From NCBI RefSeq assembly GCF_000716445.1, contig NZ_JNWK01000028.1:1-64000 (forward strand): a DNA stretch of 64,000 bases, in the 5' to 3' direction. The notes under the pieces are model-generated. The model worked only from the letters and a program-made list of their open reading frames with translations, did not search any database and had not been told where the DNA came from. Shown here one piece after another: positions 53,036 through 62,549 of the stretch (its first letter is position 1; each line of letters begins with the position of its first letter). This DNA comes from Streptomyces wedmorensis. GTDB taxonomy: Bacteria; Actinomycetota; Actinomycetes; Streptomycetales; Streptomycetaceae. A program made the translations under genes and the position numbers.

Positions 53036-53084
53036 GAATGCCACCCTGACCGGGGCCGGGGAGAGCGTCAAGACGGTCGTCCGG

Positions 53085-53130
53085 ATGTCCGGACATATCG
53101 TTGACAGTCCTCCCGGCCGACGACTAGACC
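53085..53130 (+). promoter_or_regulatory. Promoter of the iolCBD-mmsA operon with upstream palindrome
   Basis: TTGACA (53101-53106) and TAGACC (53125-53130) are 18 bases apart and make a good housekeeping promoter about 30 bases before iolC. The perfect palindrome ATGTCCGGACAT (53085-53096) abuts the -35 on the upstream side and sits between the divergent iolE and iolC. It resembles GntR-type operators; no such regulator gene is in the window. Confidence 0.7.
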
Positions 53131-53161
53131 TGGTGGCGGGGCCGGAGCCGAGAGGTGGCGG

Positions 53162-54139
53162 GTGGAGACGGAGCCGTACGAGCTGATCACCATGGGGCGC
53201 CTCGGCGTGGACCTGTACCCGCTGACCAGCGGCGTCGCACTCGACCGGGTCGACAGCTTCGGCCGGTTCCTCGGCGGCTCCCCGGCCAACGTGGCCGTCG
53301 CCGCGGCCCGGCTCGGCCGGCGCACCGCCCTCGTCTCACGCACCGGGGCCGACCCCTTCGGCACCTTCCTGCGCCGGGAGCTCAAGGGCTTCGGCGTCGA
53401 CGAGCGCTGGGTCACCGAGGTCGACGCGTACCCCACCCCCGTCACCTTCTGCGCGCTCTTCCCGCCCGACGACTTCCCCCTCTACTTCTACCGGCGCCCC
53501 CAGGCCCCCGACCTGGAGATCCACCCGCACGAACTGGACCTCGACGCGATCCGCGCCGCCCGGGTCTTCTGGGCGACCGGCACCGGCCTGTGCGCCGAGC
53601 CGAGCCGCACCGCGACCCTGGCGGCACTGCGGGCCCGCGCGGGCCGGGGCACGACCGTCCTCGACCTGGACTGGCGACCGGTGTTCTGGACCGACCCGGC
53701 GGCGGCCCGCCCGTACTACGCCGAGGCGCTCCGCCACGCGACCGTCGCCGTCGGCAACCTCGACGAGTGCGAGGTGGCGACCGGGGAACGCGCCCCGGAC
53801 GCCGCCGCCCGCGCGCTCCTCGCGACCGGTTCGGTCCGGCTCGCCGTCGTCAAACAGGGCCCCGAGGGCGTCCTCGCGCTCTCCGCCGACGGGACCCGCG
53901 CCGAGGTGCCGCCGCTGCCCGTGGAGGTCGTCAACGGCCTCGGCGCGGGCGACGCGTTCGGCGGGGCGCTCGTCCACGGCCTGCTCGCCGGCTGGGACCT
54001 CGAACGGACCCTGCGCCACGCCAACGCCGCCGGCGCGATCGTCGCCGGCCGCCTCCCCTGCTCCTCCGCCATGCCGTACGCCTCCGAGATCGCCGAAGCC
54101 CTCGCGACGGGCACGGGAACGATCCCCGAGAGGGGGTAG
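53162..54139 (+). CDS. iolC: 5-dehydro-2-deoxygluconokinase (PfkB family)
   Basis: The 325-residue kinase starts at a GTG behind GAGAGG. It has the PfkB N-terminal signature (FGRFLGGSPANVAVAAARLG) and the C-terminal ATP/anion-hole motif VNGLGAGDAFGGALVHGLLA with the catalytic Asp. It phosphorylates 2-deoxy-5-keto-gluconate in inositol catabolism. iolB follows after nine bases and iolD overlaps that, supporting the assignment. Confidence 0.92.
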   Translation: METEPYELITMGRLGVDLYPLTSGVALDRVDSFGRFLGGSPANVAVAAARLGRRTALVSRTGADPFGTFLRRELKGFGVDERWVTEVDAYPTPVTFCALFPPDDFPLYFYRRPQAPDLEIHPHELDLDAIRAARVFWATGTGLCAEPSRTATLAALRARAGRGTTVLDLDWRPVFWTDPAAARPYYAEALRHATVAVGNLDECEVATGERAPDAAARALLATGSVRLAVVKQGPEGVLALSADGTRAEVPPLPVEVVNGLGAGDAFGGALVHGLLAGWDLERTLRHANAAGAIVAGRLPCSSAMPYASEIAEALATGTGTIPERG

Positions 54140-54148
54140 GGATCCGGC

Positions 54149-54994
54149 ATGAGCCCCGACCGCCCCGCCCCGAGCGCCGCCCCGCCCCGCTCCCTCCACC
54201 TGCCCGCCGGGACCGCCGCCCACGGCCCGTACACGGTCGACATCGACCCCGGACGGGCCGGATGGACGTACTCCGCCCTCCGGGTGCTCACCCTCGGACC
54301 GGGGGAGACACACGCGTTCGACAGCGGAGAAGGCGAATGGGTCGTGCTTCCCCTCGCCGGTGCCTGTAGCGTGCGCGTCGACGGCGAGATCCTCGAACTC
54401 CGGGGCCGCGCGAGCGTGTTCGACGGAGTGACCGATTTCGCCTACGTACCGCGCGACGCCCACGCCCAGATCGCCTCCGGTGCGGGAGGCCGCTTCGCTT
54501 TGGCAGGAGCGAAGTGCGAGCGACGACTCCCCGCCCGCTACGGCCCCGCGCCGGAGGTTCCCGTGGAGACCCGGGGCAGCGACGACCGCGCCCGCCGGGT
54601 GCGGAACTTCGCCTCGGCGGACGCCTTCGCCTGCGACCGGCTCATCGCCGTCGAGGTCGTCACACCCGGCGGCAACTGGTCCTCCTACCCGCCGCACAAG
54701 CACGACGAGCACCGGCCCGGCGCCGAATCCGTCCTGGAGGAGATCTACTACTACGAGATCGCCGGCCCGGGCGCCCTCGCCTACCAGCGGATCTCGCCCT
54801 CCCGCCCCGGCGGCGCCGACCTCCTCGCCGAGGTCCGCGACGGCGACGCGGTCCTCGTCCCGGACGGCTGGCACGGCCCCTCGATCGCCCAGCCGGGTCA
54901 CGATCTCTACTACCTCAACGTCATGGCGGGCCCCGGACCCGAACGGGAGTGGAAGATCTGCTTCCACCCGGATCACACGGAGGGATACGCATGA
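54149..54994 (+). CDS. iolB: 5-deoxy-glucuronate isomerase
   Basis: The 281-residue double-cupin enzyme has the IolB hallmarks: GWTYSALRVLTLGPGETHAF, a central RRVRNFASADAFACDRLIAV and the metal site YPPHKHDEHRPGAESVLEEI, with later LVPDGWHGPSIAQPGHDLYY. It converts 5-deoxy-D-glucuronate to 2-deoxy-5-keto-D-gluconate. It overlaps iolD by four bases (ATGA). Confidence 0.94.
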   Translation: MSPDRPAPSAAPPRSLHLPAGTAAHGPYTVDIDPGRAGWTYSALRVLTLGPGETHAFDSGEGEWVVLPLAGACSVRVDGEILELRGRASVFDGVTDFAYVPRDAHAQIASGAGGRFALAGAKCERRLPARYGPAPEVPVETRGSDDRARRVRNFASADAFACDRLIAVEVVTPGGNWSSYPPHKHDEHRPGAESVLEEIYYYEIAGPGALAYQRISPSRPGGADLLAEVRDGDAVLVPDGWHGPSIAQPGHDLYYLNVMAGPGPEREWKICFHPDHTEGYA

Positions 54995-56862
54995 GCATCC
55001 GGCTGACCGTCGCCCAGGCGCTCGTCCGCTTCCTCGCCGCCCAGCAAACCGAACGCGACGGGGAACGGCGCCGGCTGATCGCCGCCACCTGGGGCGTCTT
55101 CGGACACGGCAACGTCGCCGGGATCGGCCAGGCCCTGGTCGAAGAGGCCGACCGCATGCCCTTCCACCAGGGCCGCAACGAACAGGCCGCGGTGCACGCC
55201 GCCGTCGGCTACGCCCGCCAGTCGAACCGGCTCTCCGCACACGCCGTCACCACCTCCATCGGCCCCGGCGCCACCAACCTCGTCACCGGCGCCGCCCTCG
55301 CCACCATCAACCACCTCCCGGTCCTGCTGCTGCCCGGCGACACCTTCGCCGGCCGCCCCGCCGACCCCGTCCTCCAGCAGCTCCAACTCCCCCACGCCGG
55401 CGACGTGTCGGTCAACGACTGCCTGCGGCCCGTCTCCCGCTACTTCGACCGGATCGGACGGCCCGAGGCCCTGATCCCGGCCGCGCTCGCCGCGATGCGG
55501 GTCCTCGCCGACCCCGTGGAGACCGGCGCGGTCACCCTCGCGCTGCCCCAGGACGTCCAGGCGGAGGCGTACGACTGGCCGGAGGACTTCTTCGCAGAGC
55601 GGGTCTGGCGGGTCCGCCGCCCCTCCCCGGACGAGGACGAACTGAACGCCGCCGTCGAGGCGATCGGCCGGGCCACCCGTCCGCTGATCGTCGCCGGCGG
55701 CGGGGCCAGGTACAGCGGCGCCGAGGAAGCGCTCCACGACTTCGCCGCGCTGACCGGCATCCCCGTCGCCTCCACCCAGGCCGGCAAGGGAGTGCTCCCG
55801 CACGGCCACCCCCAGGACGTCGGCGGCATCGGCCACACCGGCACCGCCGTCGCCGACCACCTGGCCCGCACCGCCGACGTGGTCCTCGGCGTCGGCACCC
55901 GCTGGACCGACTTCACCACCGCGTCCGGCACCCTCTTCGGCCACCCCGACCTGCGGTTCGTCAACCTCAACATCGCCGCCTTCGACTCCCACAAGATGGC
56001 CGCGCTCCCGCTCGTGGCGGACGCCCGCGAAGGCCTGGAACAGCTCCACGCGCTCCTCGACCCGCACCACGTCACCCCGCACTACGTCCACGAGTACGCC
56101 GAGGAGAAGCTCCGCTGGCAGTCCCGCGTCGACGCCGCCTACGCCCACCCCGACGAGGACGCCCGCCCCACCCAGAACCAGGTACTCGGCGTACTCGACA
56201 CCCTGGTCGACGCGAGCGACATCCTGATCAACGCCGCCGGCTCGCTCCCCGGCGACCTCCACAAGCTGTGGCGGCCCCGCTCGCCGGACCAGTACCACGT
56301 CGAATACGGCTACTCCTGCATGGGCTACGAGATCCCCGCCGCCCTCGGCGTGCTGCTCGCCGCGCCCGACAGACCCGTCTGGGCGCTCGTCGGCGACGGT
56401 ACGTACCTGATGAACCCCACCGAAATCGTCACCGCCGTACAGGAGCGGCTGCCCCTGCGGCTCGTCATCCTGCAGAACCACGGCTACGCCTCCATCGGCG
56501 GCCTCTCCGAGGCCGTCGGCGCCGAGCGGTACGGCACCGATTACCGGCACCGCGACCCGGACGGCCGCTTCACCGGCGCGCCGCTCCCCGTCGACCTCGG
56601 CGCCAACGCCGCCTCGCTCGGCATGCGGGTGCTACGCCCCCGCACCGTACGTGACCTGCGAGAAGCCCTCGCGGACGCACGACGGGCGACCGTTCCCACA
56701 TGTGTCTACGTCGAGACCGAAACGGCAGACACAGTGTCGGGCCCACCCCCGGCCCAGGCGTGGTGGGATGTGCCCGTGGCCGAGACGTCGACCCGCCCGT
56801 CGGCGGTCAAGGCCCGCGAGGAGTACGACCGGCACGTCACCGCCCGACGCCGCCATCTCTGA
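54991..56862 (+). CDS. iolD: Trihydroxycyclohexane-1,2-dione hydrolase
   Basis: The 623-residue ThDP enzyme opens the inositol ring. The Pyr domain has GVFGHGNVAGIGQALVEEAD and MPFHQGRNEQAAVHAAVGYA with the activating Glu; the PP domain has WALVGDGTYLMNPTEIVTAV and RLVILQNHGYASIGGLSEAV. The N-terminus (MSIRLTVAQALVRFLAAQQT) is that of IolD and not of acetolactate synthases. It is coupled to iolB and followed by mmsA after 14 bases. Confidence 0.95.
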   Translation: MSIRLTVAQALVRFLAAQQTERDGERRRLIAATWGVFGHGNVAGIGQALVEEADRMPFHQGRNEQAAVHAAVGYARQSNRLSAHAVTTSIGPGATNLVTGAALATINHLPVLLLPGDTFAGRPADPVLQQLQLPHAGDVSVNDCLRPVSRYFDRIGRPEALIPAALAAMRVLADPVETGAVTLALPQDVQAEAYDWPEDFFAERVWRVRRPSPDEDELNAAVEAIGRATRPLIVAGGGARYSGAEEALHDFAALTGIPVASTQAGKGVLPHGHPQDVGGIGHTGTAVADHLARTADVVLGVGTRWTDFTTASGTLFGHPDLRFVNLNIAAFDSHKMAALPLVADAREGLEQLHALLDPHHVTPHYVHEYAEEKLRWQSRVDAAYAHPDEDARPTQNQVLGVLDTLVDASDILINAAGSLPGDLHKLWRPRSPDQYHVEYGYSCMGYEIPAALGVLLAAPDRPVWALVGDGTYLMNPTEIVTAVQERLPLRLVILQNHGYASIGGLSEAVGAERYGTDYRHRDPDGRFTGAPLPVDLGANAASLGMRVLRPRTVRDLREALADARRATVPTCVYVETETADTVSGPPPAQAWWDVPVAETSTRPSAVKAREEYDRHVTARRRHL

Positions 56863-56876
56863 AGGAGTAACTCGTC

Positions 56877-58379
56877 ATGACGAAGACCGTCCACCACTGG
56901 ATCGGTGGCAAGACCGTCGAGGGCACGTCGGGCAACTGGGGCCCGGTCACCGACCCGGCCACCGGCGCCGTCACCACGCAGGTCGCGCTCGCCTCCGTCG
57001 AGGAGGTCGACGCCGCCGTCGCCGCCGCGAAGGACGCCTTCGCGACCTGGGGCACCTCCTCGCTCGCCCAGCGCACCACCATCCTCTTCAAGTTCCGCGC
57101 GCTCCTCGACGCCAACCGCGACGCGATCGCCGAGCTGATCGTCGCCGAGCACGGCAAGGTCCACTCCGACGCCCTCGGCGAGGTCGCCCGCGGCCTGGAG
57201 ATCGTCGACCTGGCCTGCGGCATCACCGTCCAGCTCAAGGGCGAACTGTCCACCCAGGTCTCCAACCGGGTGGACGTGGCCTCGATCCGCCAGCCCGTCG
57301 GCGTCGTCGCGGGCATCACGCCCTTCAACTTCCCCGCCATGGTGCCGATGTGGATGTTCCCCATCGCCATCGCGACCGGCAACACCTTCGTCCTCAAGCC
57401 GAGCGAGAAGGACCCGTCGCCGGCCCTGAAGATCGCCGAGCTGCTCGCCGAGGCGGGCCTCCCGGACGGCGTCTTCAACGTCCTCAACGGCGACAAGGTC
57501 TCCGTGGACCGCCTCCTGGAGCACCCGGACGTCTCCGCGGTCTCCTTCGTGGGCTCGACCCCGATCGCCCGCCACATCCACACCACCGCCTCCGCCAACG
57601 GCAAGCGCGTCCAGGCGCTCGGCGGCGCGAAGAACCACATGCTGGTCCTCCCGGACGCCGACCTCGACGCCGCCGCCGACGCGGCCGTCTCGGCGGCCTA
57701 CGGCTCCGCCGGCGAGCGCTGCATGGCGATCTCCGCCGTCGTCGCCGTCGGCGCCATCGGCGACGAGCTGGTCCAGAAGATCCGCGAGCGCGCCGAGAAG
57801 ATCAAGATCGGCCCCGGCACCGACCCCACCTCCGAGATGGGCCCGCTCATCACGGCCGTCCACCGCGACAAGGTCGCCTCCTACGTCACCGGCGCCTCCG
57901 ACGAGGGCTGCGAGGTCGTCCTCGACGGCACCGGCTACACCGTCGAGGGCCACGAGAACGGCCACTGGATCGGCCTCTCCCTCCTGGACCACGTCCCGAC
58001 CACGGCCAAGGCCTACCAGGACGAGATCTTCGGCCCGGTCCTCTGCGTGCTGCGCGCCGAGACCTACGAGGAGGGCCTCGCCCTCATCAACGCCTCGCCG
58101 TTCGGCAACGGCACCGCGATCTTCACCCGCGACGGCGGCGCCGCCCGCCGCTTCCAGATGGAGGTCCAGGCCGGCATGGTCGGCGTCAACGTGCCGATCC
58201 CGGTGCCGGTCGGCTACCACTCCTTCGGCGGCTGGAAGGACTCGCTCTTCGGCGACCACCACATCTACGGCAACGACGGCGTGCACTTCTACACGCGCGG
58301 CAAGGTCGTCACCACCCGCTGGCCCGACCCGGCCGACGGCCCGACCGGCGTCGACCTGGGCTTCCCGCGCAACCACTGA
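56877..58379 (+). CDS. mmsA: Methylmalonate-semialdehyde dehydrogenase (CoA-acylating)
   Basis: The 500-residue enzyme begins MTKTVHHWIGGKTVEGTSGN behind GAAGGAG. It has the aldehyde dehydrogenase layout: VGVVAGITPFNFPAMVPMWM, QALGGAKNHMLVLPDADLDA and the nucleophile Cys in YGSAGERCMAISAVVAVG near residue 283. The GGAKNHMLVLPDAD stretch is typical of CoA-dependent members. It turns malonic semialdehyde from inositol into acetyl-CoA and also serves valine breakdown, linking the iol operon with the amino-acid genes elsewhere in the window. Confidence 0.95.
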   Translation: MTKTVHHWIGGKTVEGTSGNWGPVTDPATGAVTTQVALASVEEVDAAVAAAKDAFATWGTSSLAQRTTILFKFRALLDANRDAIAELIVAEHGKVHSDALGEVARGLEIVDLACGITVQLKGELSTQVSNRVDVASIRQPVGVVAGITPFNFPAMVPMWMFPIAIATGNTFVLKPSEKDPSPALKIAELLAEAGLPDGVFNVLNGDKVSVDRLLEHPDVSAVSFVGSTPIARHIHTTASANGKRVQALGGAKNHMLVLPDADLDAAADAAVSAAYGSAGERCMAISAVVAVGAIGDELVQKIRERAEKIKIGPGTDPTSEMGPLITAVHRDKVASYVTGASDEGCEVVLDGTGYTVEGHENGHWIGLSLLDHVPTTAKAYQDEIFGPVLCVLRAETYEEGLALINASPFGNGTAIFTRDGGAARRFQMEVQAGMVGVNVPIPVPVGYHSFGGWKDSLFGDHHIYGNDGVHFYTRGKVVTTRWPDPADGPTGVDLGFPRNH

Positions 58380-58395
58380 CGGGCGGCACCCGACG

Positions 58396-58434
58396 AAGGC
58401 CCCCAGGGTGCGGACAGCACACCCCGGGGGCCTT
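58396..58434 (+). terminator. Terminator of the iol operon
   Basis: AAGGCCCCC (58396-58404) pairs with GGGGGCCTT (58426-58434), and GGGTG/CACCC pair inside after one mismatch; the loop is nine bases. CCCCC follows. It also faces the convergent GNAT gene. Confidence 0.82.
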
Positions 58435-58458
58435 CCCCCGTCCCGGACGCGCCCCGCG

Positions 58459-58878
58459 TCACCCCTCGTCGAACGTCCAGCCCAGCATCGCGAACACACC
58501 CTCGTCCACCGCGCCCGCCGCCCGGTACGTGGCCAGCGCGGGCTCGTTGTCGGTGTCCACCGGCACCCACGCACCCCGGCAGCCGAGCTCCCGCGCGTGC
58601 GCCACCAGCGCCTCCGTGAGGGCCCGGCCCAGGCCGCGCCGCCGGTGACCCTCGTCCACGGACAGCTCGTACAGGCACATCTCCACCCCCTTGTCCGGGT
58701 GGACCATCTCGATCCCGGTCACGAACCCGGCCGGGAAGCCGTCGTCCGCGTACCCGATCAGCATCAGATGGCCCGGCGCCGCAAGGAACCGCTCGGCCCA
58801 CGCGTGCCGGGCCGGACCGTCGTACAAGTGCTGCGCGGCGATCAGCTCGGCCACCGTCGTCGCCCGCCGGACGTCCAT
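58459..58878 (-). CDS. GNAT-family N-acetyltransferase, AAC(3)-I-like
   Basis: The 139-residue protein starts MDVRRATTVAELIAAQHLYD behind GGGAGG. The acetyl-CoA-binding motif is LSVDEGHRRRGLGRALTEAL (RRRGLG) near residues 72-91, followed by CRGAWVPVDTDNEPALATYR, a segment similar in layout to AAC(3)-I aminoglycoside acetyltransferases. The resistance role is only a resemblance; many GNATs of this type act on other amines. Confidence 0.85.
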   Translation of the reverse strand: MDVRRATTVAELIAAQHLYDGPARHAWAERFLAAPGHLMLIGYADDGFPAGFVTGIEMVHPDKGVEMCLYELSVDEGHRRRGLGRALTEALVAHARELGCRGAWVPVDTDNEPALATYRAAGAVDEGVFAMLGWTFDEG

Positions 58879-59007
58879 CCCACACCTCCCGATGCGCGCA
58901 CCCCGGTGCGCATACCGCGCCTGCTGTACGCGGACCGTAGCGCGTACGACTCCAGGAGGCCGCCGAATTCCGCCTCCGGAGCGCCGCGCCCGCACAGGCA
59001 CCCCGCC

Positions 59008-59020
59008 TAGGCTCGTCACC
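59008..59020 (+). promoter_or_regulatory. Probable leaderless promoter of the hydrolase-ABC gene
   Basis: TAGGCT (59008-59013) ends seven bases before the ATG at 59021 and no ribosome site precedes the ATG, so the transcript probably starts at the start codon. Confidence 0.55.
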
Positions 59021-61660
59021 ATGCGACTCCGACTTCCCCGGTGGGCCGCGGTCACCGCCGCGCTCGCCGTCCTCGCGGGTGCCGGCACCTGGACCGCCGC
59101 CGCCTCGGACGATCCACCGCCCGTGCACCGCGCGGACCGGATGCTCTCCGTCGACGGGGTACGGCTCGACACCTCGTACTTCACCGGCGACGGCGAGGGC
59201 CGGCGGCCCGCCGTCCTGCTCGGGCACGGCTTCGGCGGGTCCAAGGACGACGTCCGCGCCCAGGCCGAACAGCTCGCCCGCGACGGCTACGCCGTCCTCA
59301 CCTGGTCGGCACGGGGCTTCGGCGCCTCCACCGGCGAGATCGGACTCAACGACCCCGACCACGAGGTCGAGGACGTGCGGAAGCTGATCGACTGGCTCGC
59401 GAACCGCCCCGAGGTCCTCCTCGACAAGCCCGGCGACCCGCGCGTCGGCGTCACCGGCGCCTCCTACGGCGGCGCGATCTCGCTGCTCGCCGCCGGACAC
59501 GACGCCCGCGTCGACGCGATCGCCCCCCAGATCACCTACTGGAACCTCGCCGACGCCCTCTTCCCCGACGGCGTCTTCAAGAAGCTCTGGGCCGGGATCT
59601 TCTTCTCCGCCGGCGAGCGACCGGGGGCCGGCAGCGCCGACGGCTGTGGCCGCTTCACCGCCGAGGTCTGCGCCCTCTACCAGCGCGTCGCCGTCTCGGG
59701 GAAGCCCGACGCCACCGCCCGCGCCCTCCTCGAAGCCCGCAGCCCGTCCGCCGTCGGCGACCGCGTCAAGGTGCCCGCGCTCCTCGTCCAGGGCCAGTCG
59801 GACTCCCTCTTCACCCTGGCGCAGTCCGACGCCATGGCCCGTACCCTCACCGCCAACGGCGCCCCCGTCGCCGTCGACTGGATCGCCGGCGGCCACGACG
59901 GCGGGGACCGGGAGACCGAGCGCGTCGAACGACGGATCGGCGCCTGGTTCGACCGCTGGCTGAAGCACGACACCTCGGTCGACACCGGCCCGGCCTTCCG
60001 GGTCAGCCGCACCGGAGGCGTCGACTCCACCGATGGGCGGGCCACTCTGCGCGCCGCCACCGCCGACCGCTACCCCGGCCTCACCGACGGCGCCGTCACC
60101 GTCCCCCTCGCGGGCCCTCCGCAGACCTTCGCCAACCCGGCCGGCGCCGCACCGCCCGCCGTCTCGGCGGTCCCCGGCCTCGGCGGCGGGATCTCCGGTC
60201 TGTCCTCGCTGGGCGTCGGGCTCTCCCTCGACTTCCCCGGCCAGTACGCCCGGTTCGACGCCACGCCGCAGACCGCGGCCGTACGGATCACCGGAACGCC
60301 GACCGTCCGCGTCAAGGTCACCTCCGCCGCCACCGACGGCTCGGCCGTCCTCTTCGCCAAGGTGTACGACGTCGGGCCCGACGGGCGGCAGCAGGTGCTG
60401 CCCGCACAGCTCGTGGCCCCCTACCGCGTCGACGACGCCCGGGCCGGCCGCGCCCTGACGCTGACCCTGCCCGCGATCGACCACGAGGTGGAGGCCGGGC
60501 ACCGGCTCCGGCTCGTCCTCGCCGCCACCGATCTCGGCTACGCCTCGCCGACGGTCCCGGCCACGTACACCGTCGCCGTCGAGGGCCCGCTCACCGTCCC
60601 CACCGCTCCCGGCCTGTCCACCCAGGCCGCCGCCCTGGCCTGGTGGGTGTGGGGCCTGCCGCTGCTGGGGCTGGCCGCCGCGGCCGCCCTGCTGCTGACC
60701 GCCCGCCGCAGGACGGCCGCCCCGGCGCCCGACCCGGAACTCACCGCCGTACCGCTCCAGATCACCGGCCTGTCCAAGAAGTACAAGGGCGGCGACCGGT
60801 ACAGCGTCCGCGACCTGTCCTTCCGGGTCGAACAGGGCCAGGTCCTCGGTCTGCTCGGGCCGAACGGAGCGGGCAAGACCACCACCCTGCGCATGCTGAT
60901 GGGCCTCATCACCCCCGACGAGGGGGAGATCAGGGTCTTCGGGCAGGCGATCCGGCCCGGCGCCCCGGTCCTCTCCCGGGTCGGCGCGTTCGTCGAGGGC
61001 GCCGGATTCCTGCCGCACCTGTCGGGCCGGGAGAACCTGGACCTGTACTGGAAGGCCACCGGCCGCCCCGCCGAGGACGCCCACGTCGACGAGGCGCTGC
61101 GGATCGCGAACCTGGGCGGCGCACTCGAACGCGCCGTGCGGACCTACTCGCAGGGCATGCGGCAGCGCCTCGCCCTCGCCCAGGCCATGCTCGGCCTGCC
61201 GGACCTGCTGATCCTCGACGAGCCCACCAACGGACTCGACCCGCCGCAGATCCGCGAGATGCGGGAGGTGATGATCCGGTACGCGGCGGGCGGCCGCACC
61301 GTCATCGTCTCCAGCCACCTCCTCGCCGAGGTCGAGCAGTCCTGCACCCATCTCGTCGTCATGGACCGGGGGCAGCTGGTGCAGGCCGGGCCGGTCGCCG
61401 AGATCACCGGCTCCGGCGACACCCTCCTCGTCACCCTCGCCGGGGAGATCGACGACGCCCTCGTCGAGAAGACCGCCGCCCTGCCCGGCGTCGGCTCGGC
61501 CACCCGCGCCGACGGCGGACTCCTGGTCCGCCTCGACGGCACCGACGCGACGGCCCTCATCGGCGAACTCGTCCGCCTGGACGTGCCGCTGACCGGGGTC
61601 GGACCGCACCGGCGCCTGGAGGACGCGTTCCTGACCCTGATCGGAGGAGGATCCGCATGA
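59021..61660 (+). CDS. Fusion of extracytoplasmic X-Pro-peptidase-like hydrolase and ABC transporter ATPase
   Basis: The 879-residue protein joins two unrelated parts. Residues 1-30 are a signal or anchor (MRLRLPRWAAVTAALAVLAG). Residues 40-540 form an S15/CocE-like alpha/beta hydrolase with nucleophile Ser near 148 (VGVTGASYGGAISLLAAGHD), catalytic His in IAGGHDGGDRE and a C-terminal beta-sandwich. One TM helix follows (WWVWGLPLLGLAAAAALLLT, about 541-562). Residues 580-879 are an ABC ATPase: LLGPNGAGKTTTLRML near 610, YSQGMRQRLALAQAML near 708, LLILDEPTNGLDPPQIREMR near 729. The topology puts hydrolase outside and ATPase inside. The permease gene overlaps by four bases. Confidence 0.9.
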   Translation: MRLRLPRWAAVTAALAVLAGAGTWTAAASDDPPPVHRADRMLSVDGVRLDTSYFTGDGEGRRPAVLLGHGFGGSKDDVRAQAEQLARDGYAVLTWSARGFGASTGEIGLNDPDHEVEDVRKLIDWLANRPEVLLDKPGDPRVGVTGASYGGAISLLAAGHDARVDAIAPQITYWNLADALFPDGVFKKLWAGIFFSAGERPGAGSADGCGRFTAEVCALYQRVAVSGKPDATARALLEARSPSAVGDRVKVPALLVQGQSDSLFTLAQSDAMARTLTANGAPVAVDWIAGGHDGGDRETERVERRIGAWFDRWLKHDTSVDTGPAFRVSRTGGVDSTDGRATLRAATADRYPGLTDGAVTVPLAGPPQTFANPAGAAPPAVSAVPGLGGGISGLSSLGVGLSLDFPGQYARFDATPQTAAVRITGTPTVRVKVTSAATDGSAVLFAKVYDVGPDGRQQVLPAQLVAPYRVDDARAGRALTLTLPAIDHEVEAGHRLRLVLAATDLGYASPTVPATYTVAVEGPLTVPTAPGLSTQAAALAWWVWGLPLLGLAAAAALLLTARRRTAAPAPDPELTAVPLQITGLSKKYKGGDRYSVRDLSFRVEQGQVLGLLGPNGAGKTTTLRMLMGLITPDEGEIRVFGQAIRPGAPVLSRVGAFVEGAGFLPHLSGRENLDLYWKATGRPAEDAHVDEALRIANLGGALERAVRTYSQGMRQRLALAQAMLGLPDLLILDEPTNGLDPPQIREMREVMIRYAAGGRTVIVSSHLLAEVEQSCTHLVVMDRGQLVQAGPVAEITGSGDTLLVTLAGEIDDALVEKTAALPGVGSATRADGGLLVRLDGTDATALIGELVRLDVPLTGVGPHRRLEDAFLTLIGGGSA

Positions 61661-62532
61661 GCAGCACCGGCACCCTCACGGGCGCGGCGGAGTCCGCCCC
61701 CGGCTACCGGGCGGGACACACCCTGCCCCTGCGCGTCGAGGCGCTGCGCCAGTGGAAGCGGCGGCGCACCCTGGTGATGGGCGGCATCCTCGTCGCCCTG
61801 CCGTTCATCCTGGTCGCCGCGTTCGCGATCGGCGGCCCGGCGGACGGCGCCGGCAACGGCCGGATCACCCTGATGGACACGGCGACGACGTCCGGCGCCA
61901 ACTTCGCCGCGACCTGTCTGTTCGTCTCGGCCGGTTTCCTCCTCGTCATTCCCGTGGCGCTGTTCTGCGGGGACACCGTCGCCTCGGAGGCGAGCTGGTC
62001 CTCGCTGCGGTACCTGCTCGCCGCGCCCGTCCCGCGCTCCCGGCTCCTCGCCTCCAAACTGGCGGTCGCGCTCGGGTACAGCGCGGCCGCGATGCTCCTG
62101 CTGCCGCTCGTGGCCCTGGCGGTCGGCACGGTCGCCTACGGCTGGGGGCCGCTGAGCCTGCCGACCGGCGGCGCGGTGCCGGCCGGGGACTCGCTGCTGA
62201 GGCTCGGCATCGCCGTGGCGTTCGTCTTCGCCTCCCAACTGGTCACGGCGGGGCTCGCCTTCTGGCTCTCCACCCGCACCGACGCCCCGCTCGGCGCCGT
62301 GGGCGGCGCCGTCGGCCTGACCATCGTCGGCAACGTCCTCGACGCCGTCACGGCCCTCGGCGACTGGCGCGACTTCCTGCCCGCGCACTGGCAGTTCGCC
62401 TGGATCGACGCGCTCCAGCCCCAGCTGGAATGGGGCGGCATGGTGAAGGGCACGGCGATCTCGGTGACGTACGCCGTGGTCCTGTTCGCGCTCGCCTTCC
62501 GCGGCTTCGCCCGCAAGGACATCGTGTCGTAG
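61657..62532 (+). CDS. ABC-2-type transporter permease
   Basis: The 291-residue membrane protein starts MSSTGTLTGAAESAPGYRAG at an ATG that overlaps the stop of the hydrolase-ATPase gene (ATGA) behind GGAGGAGG. About six TM helices are visible (GGILVALPFILVAAFAIGGP, LFVSAGFLLVIPVALFCGDT, LGYSAAAMLLLPLVALAVGT, LGIAVAFVFASQLVTAGLAF). The EASWSSLRYLLAAPVPRSRL loop is typical of ABC-2 permeases. It pairs with the fused ATPase; substrate unknown. Confidence 0.9.
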   Translation: MSSTGTLTGAAESAPGYRAGHTLPLRVEALRQWKRRRTLVMGGILVALPFILVAAFAIGGPADGAGNGRITLMDTATTSGANFAATCLFVSAGFLLVIPVALFCGDTVASEASWSSLRYLLAAPVPRSRLLASKLAVALGYSAAAMLLLPLVALAVGTVAYGWGPLSLPTGGAVPAGDSLLRLGIAVAFVFASQLVTAGLAFWLSTRTDAPLGAVGGAVGLTIVGNVLDAVTALGDWRDFLPAHWQFAWIDALQPQLEWGGMVKGTAISVTYAVVLFALAFRGFARKDIVS

Positions 62533-62549
62533 CAACCGCTACTCCGGCC

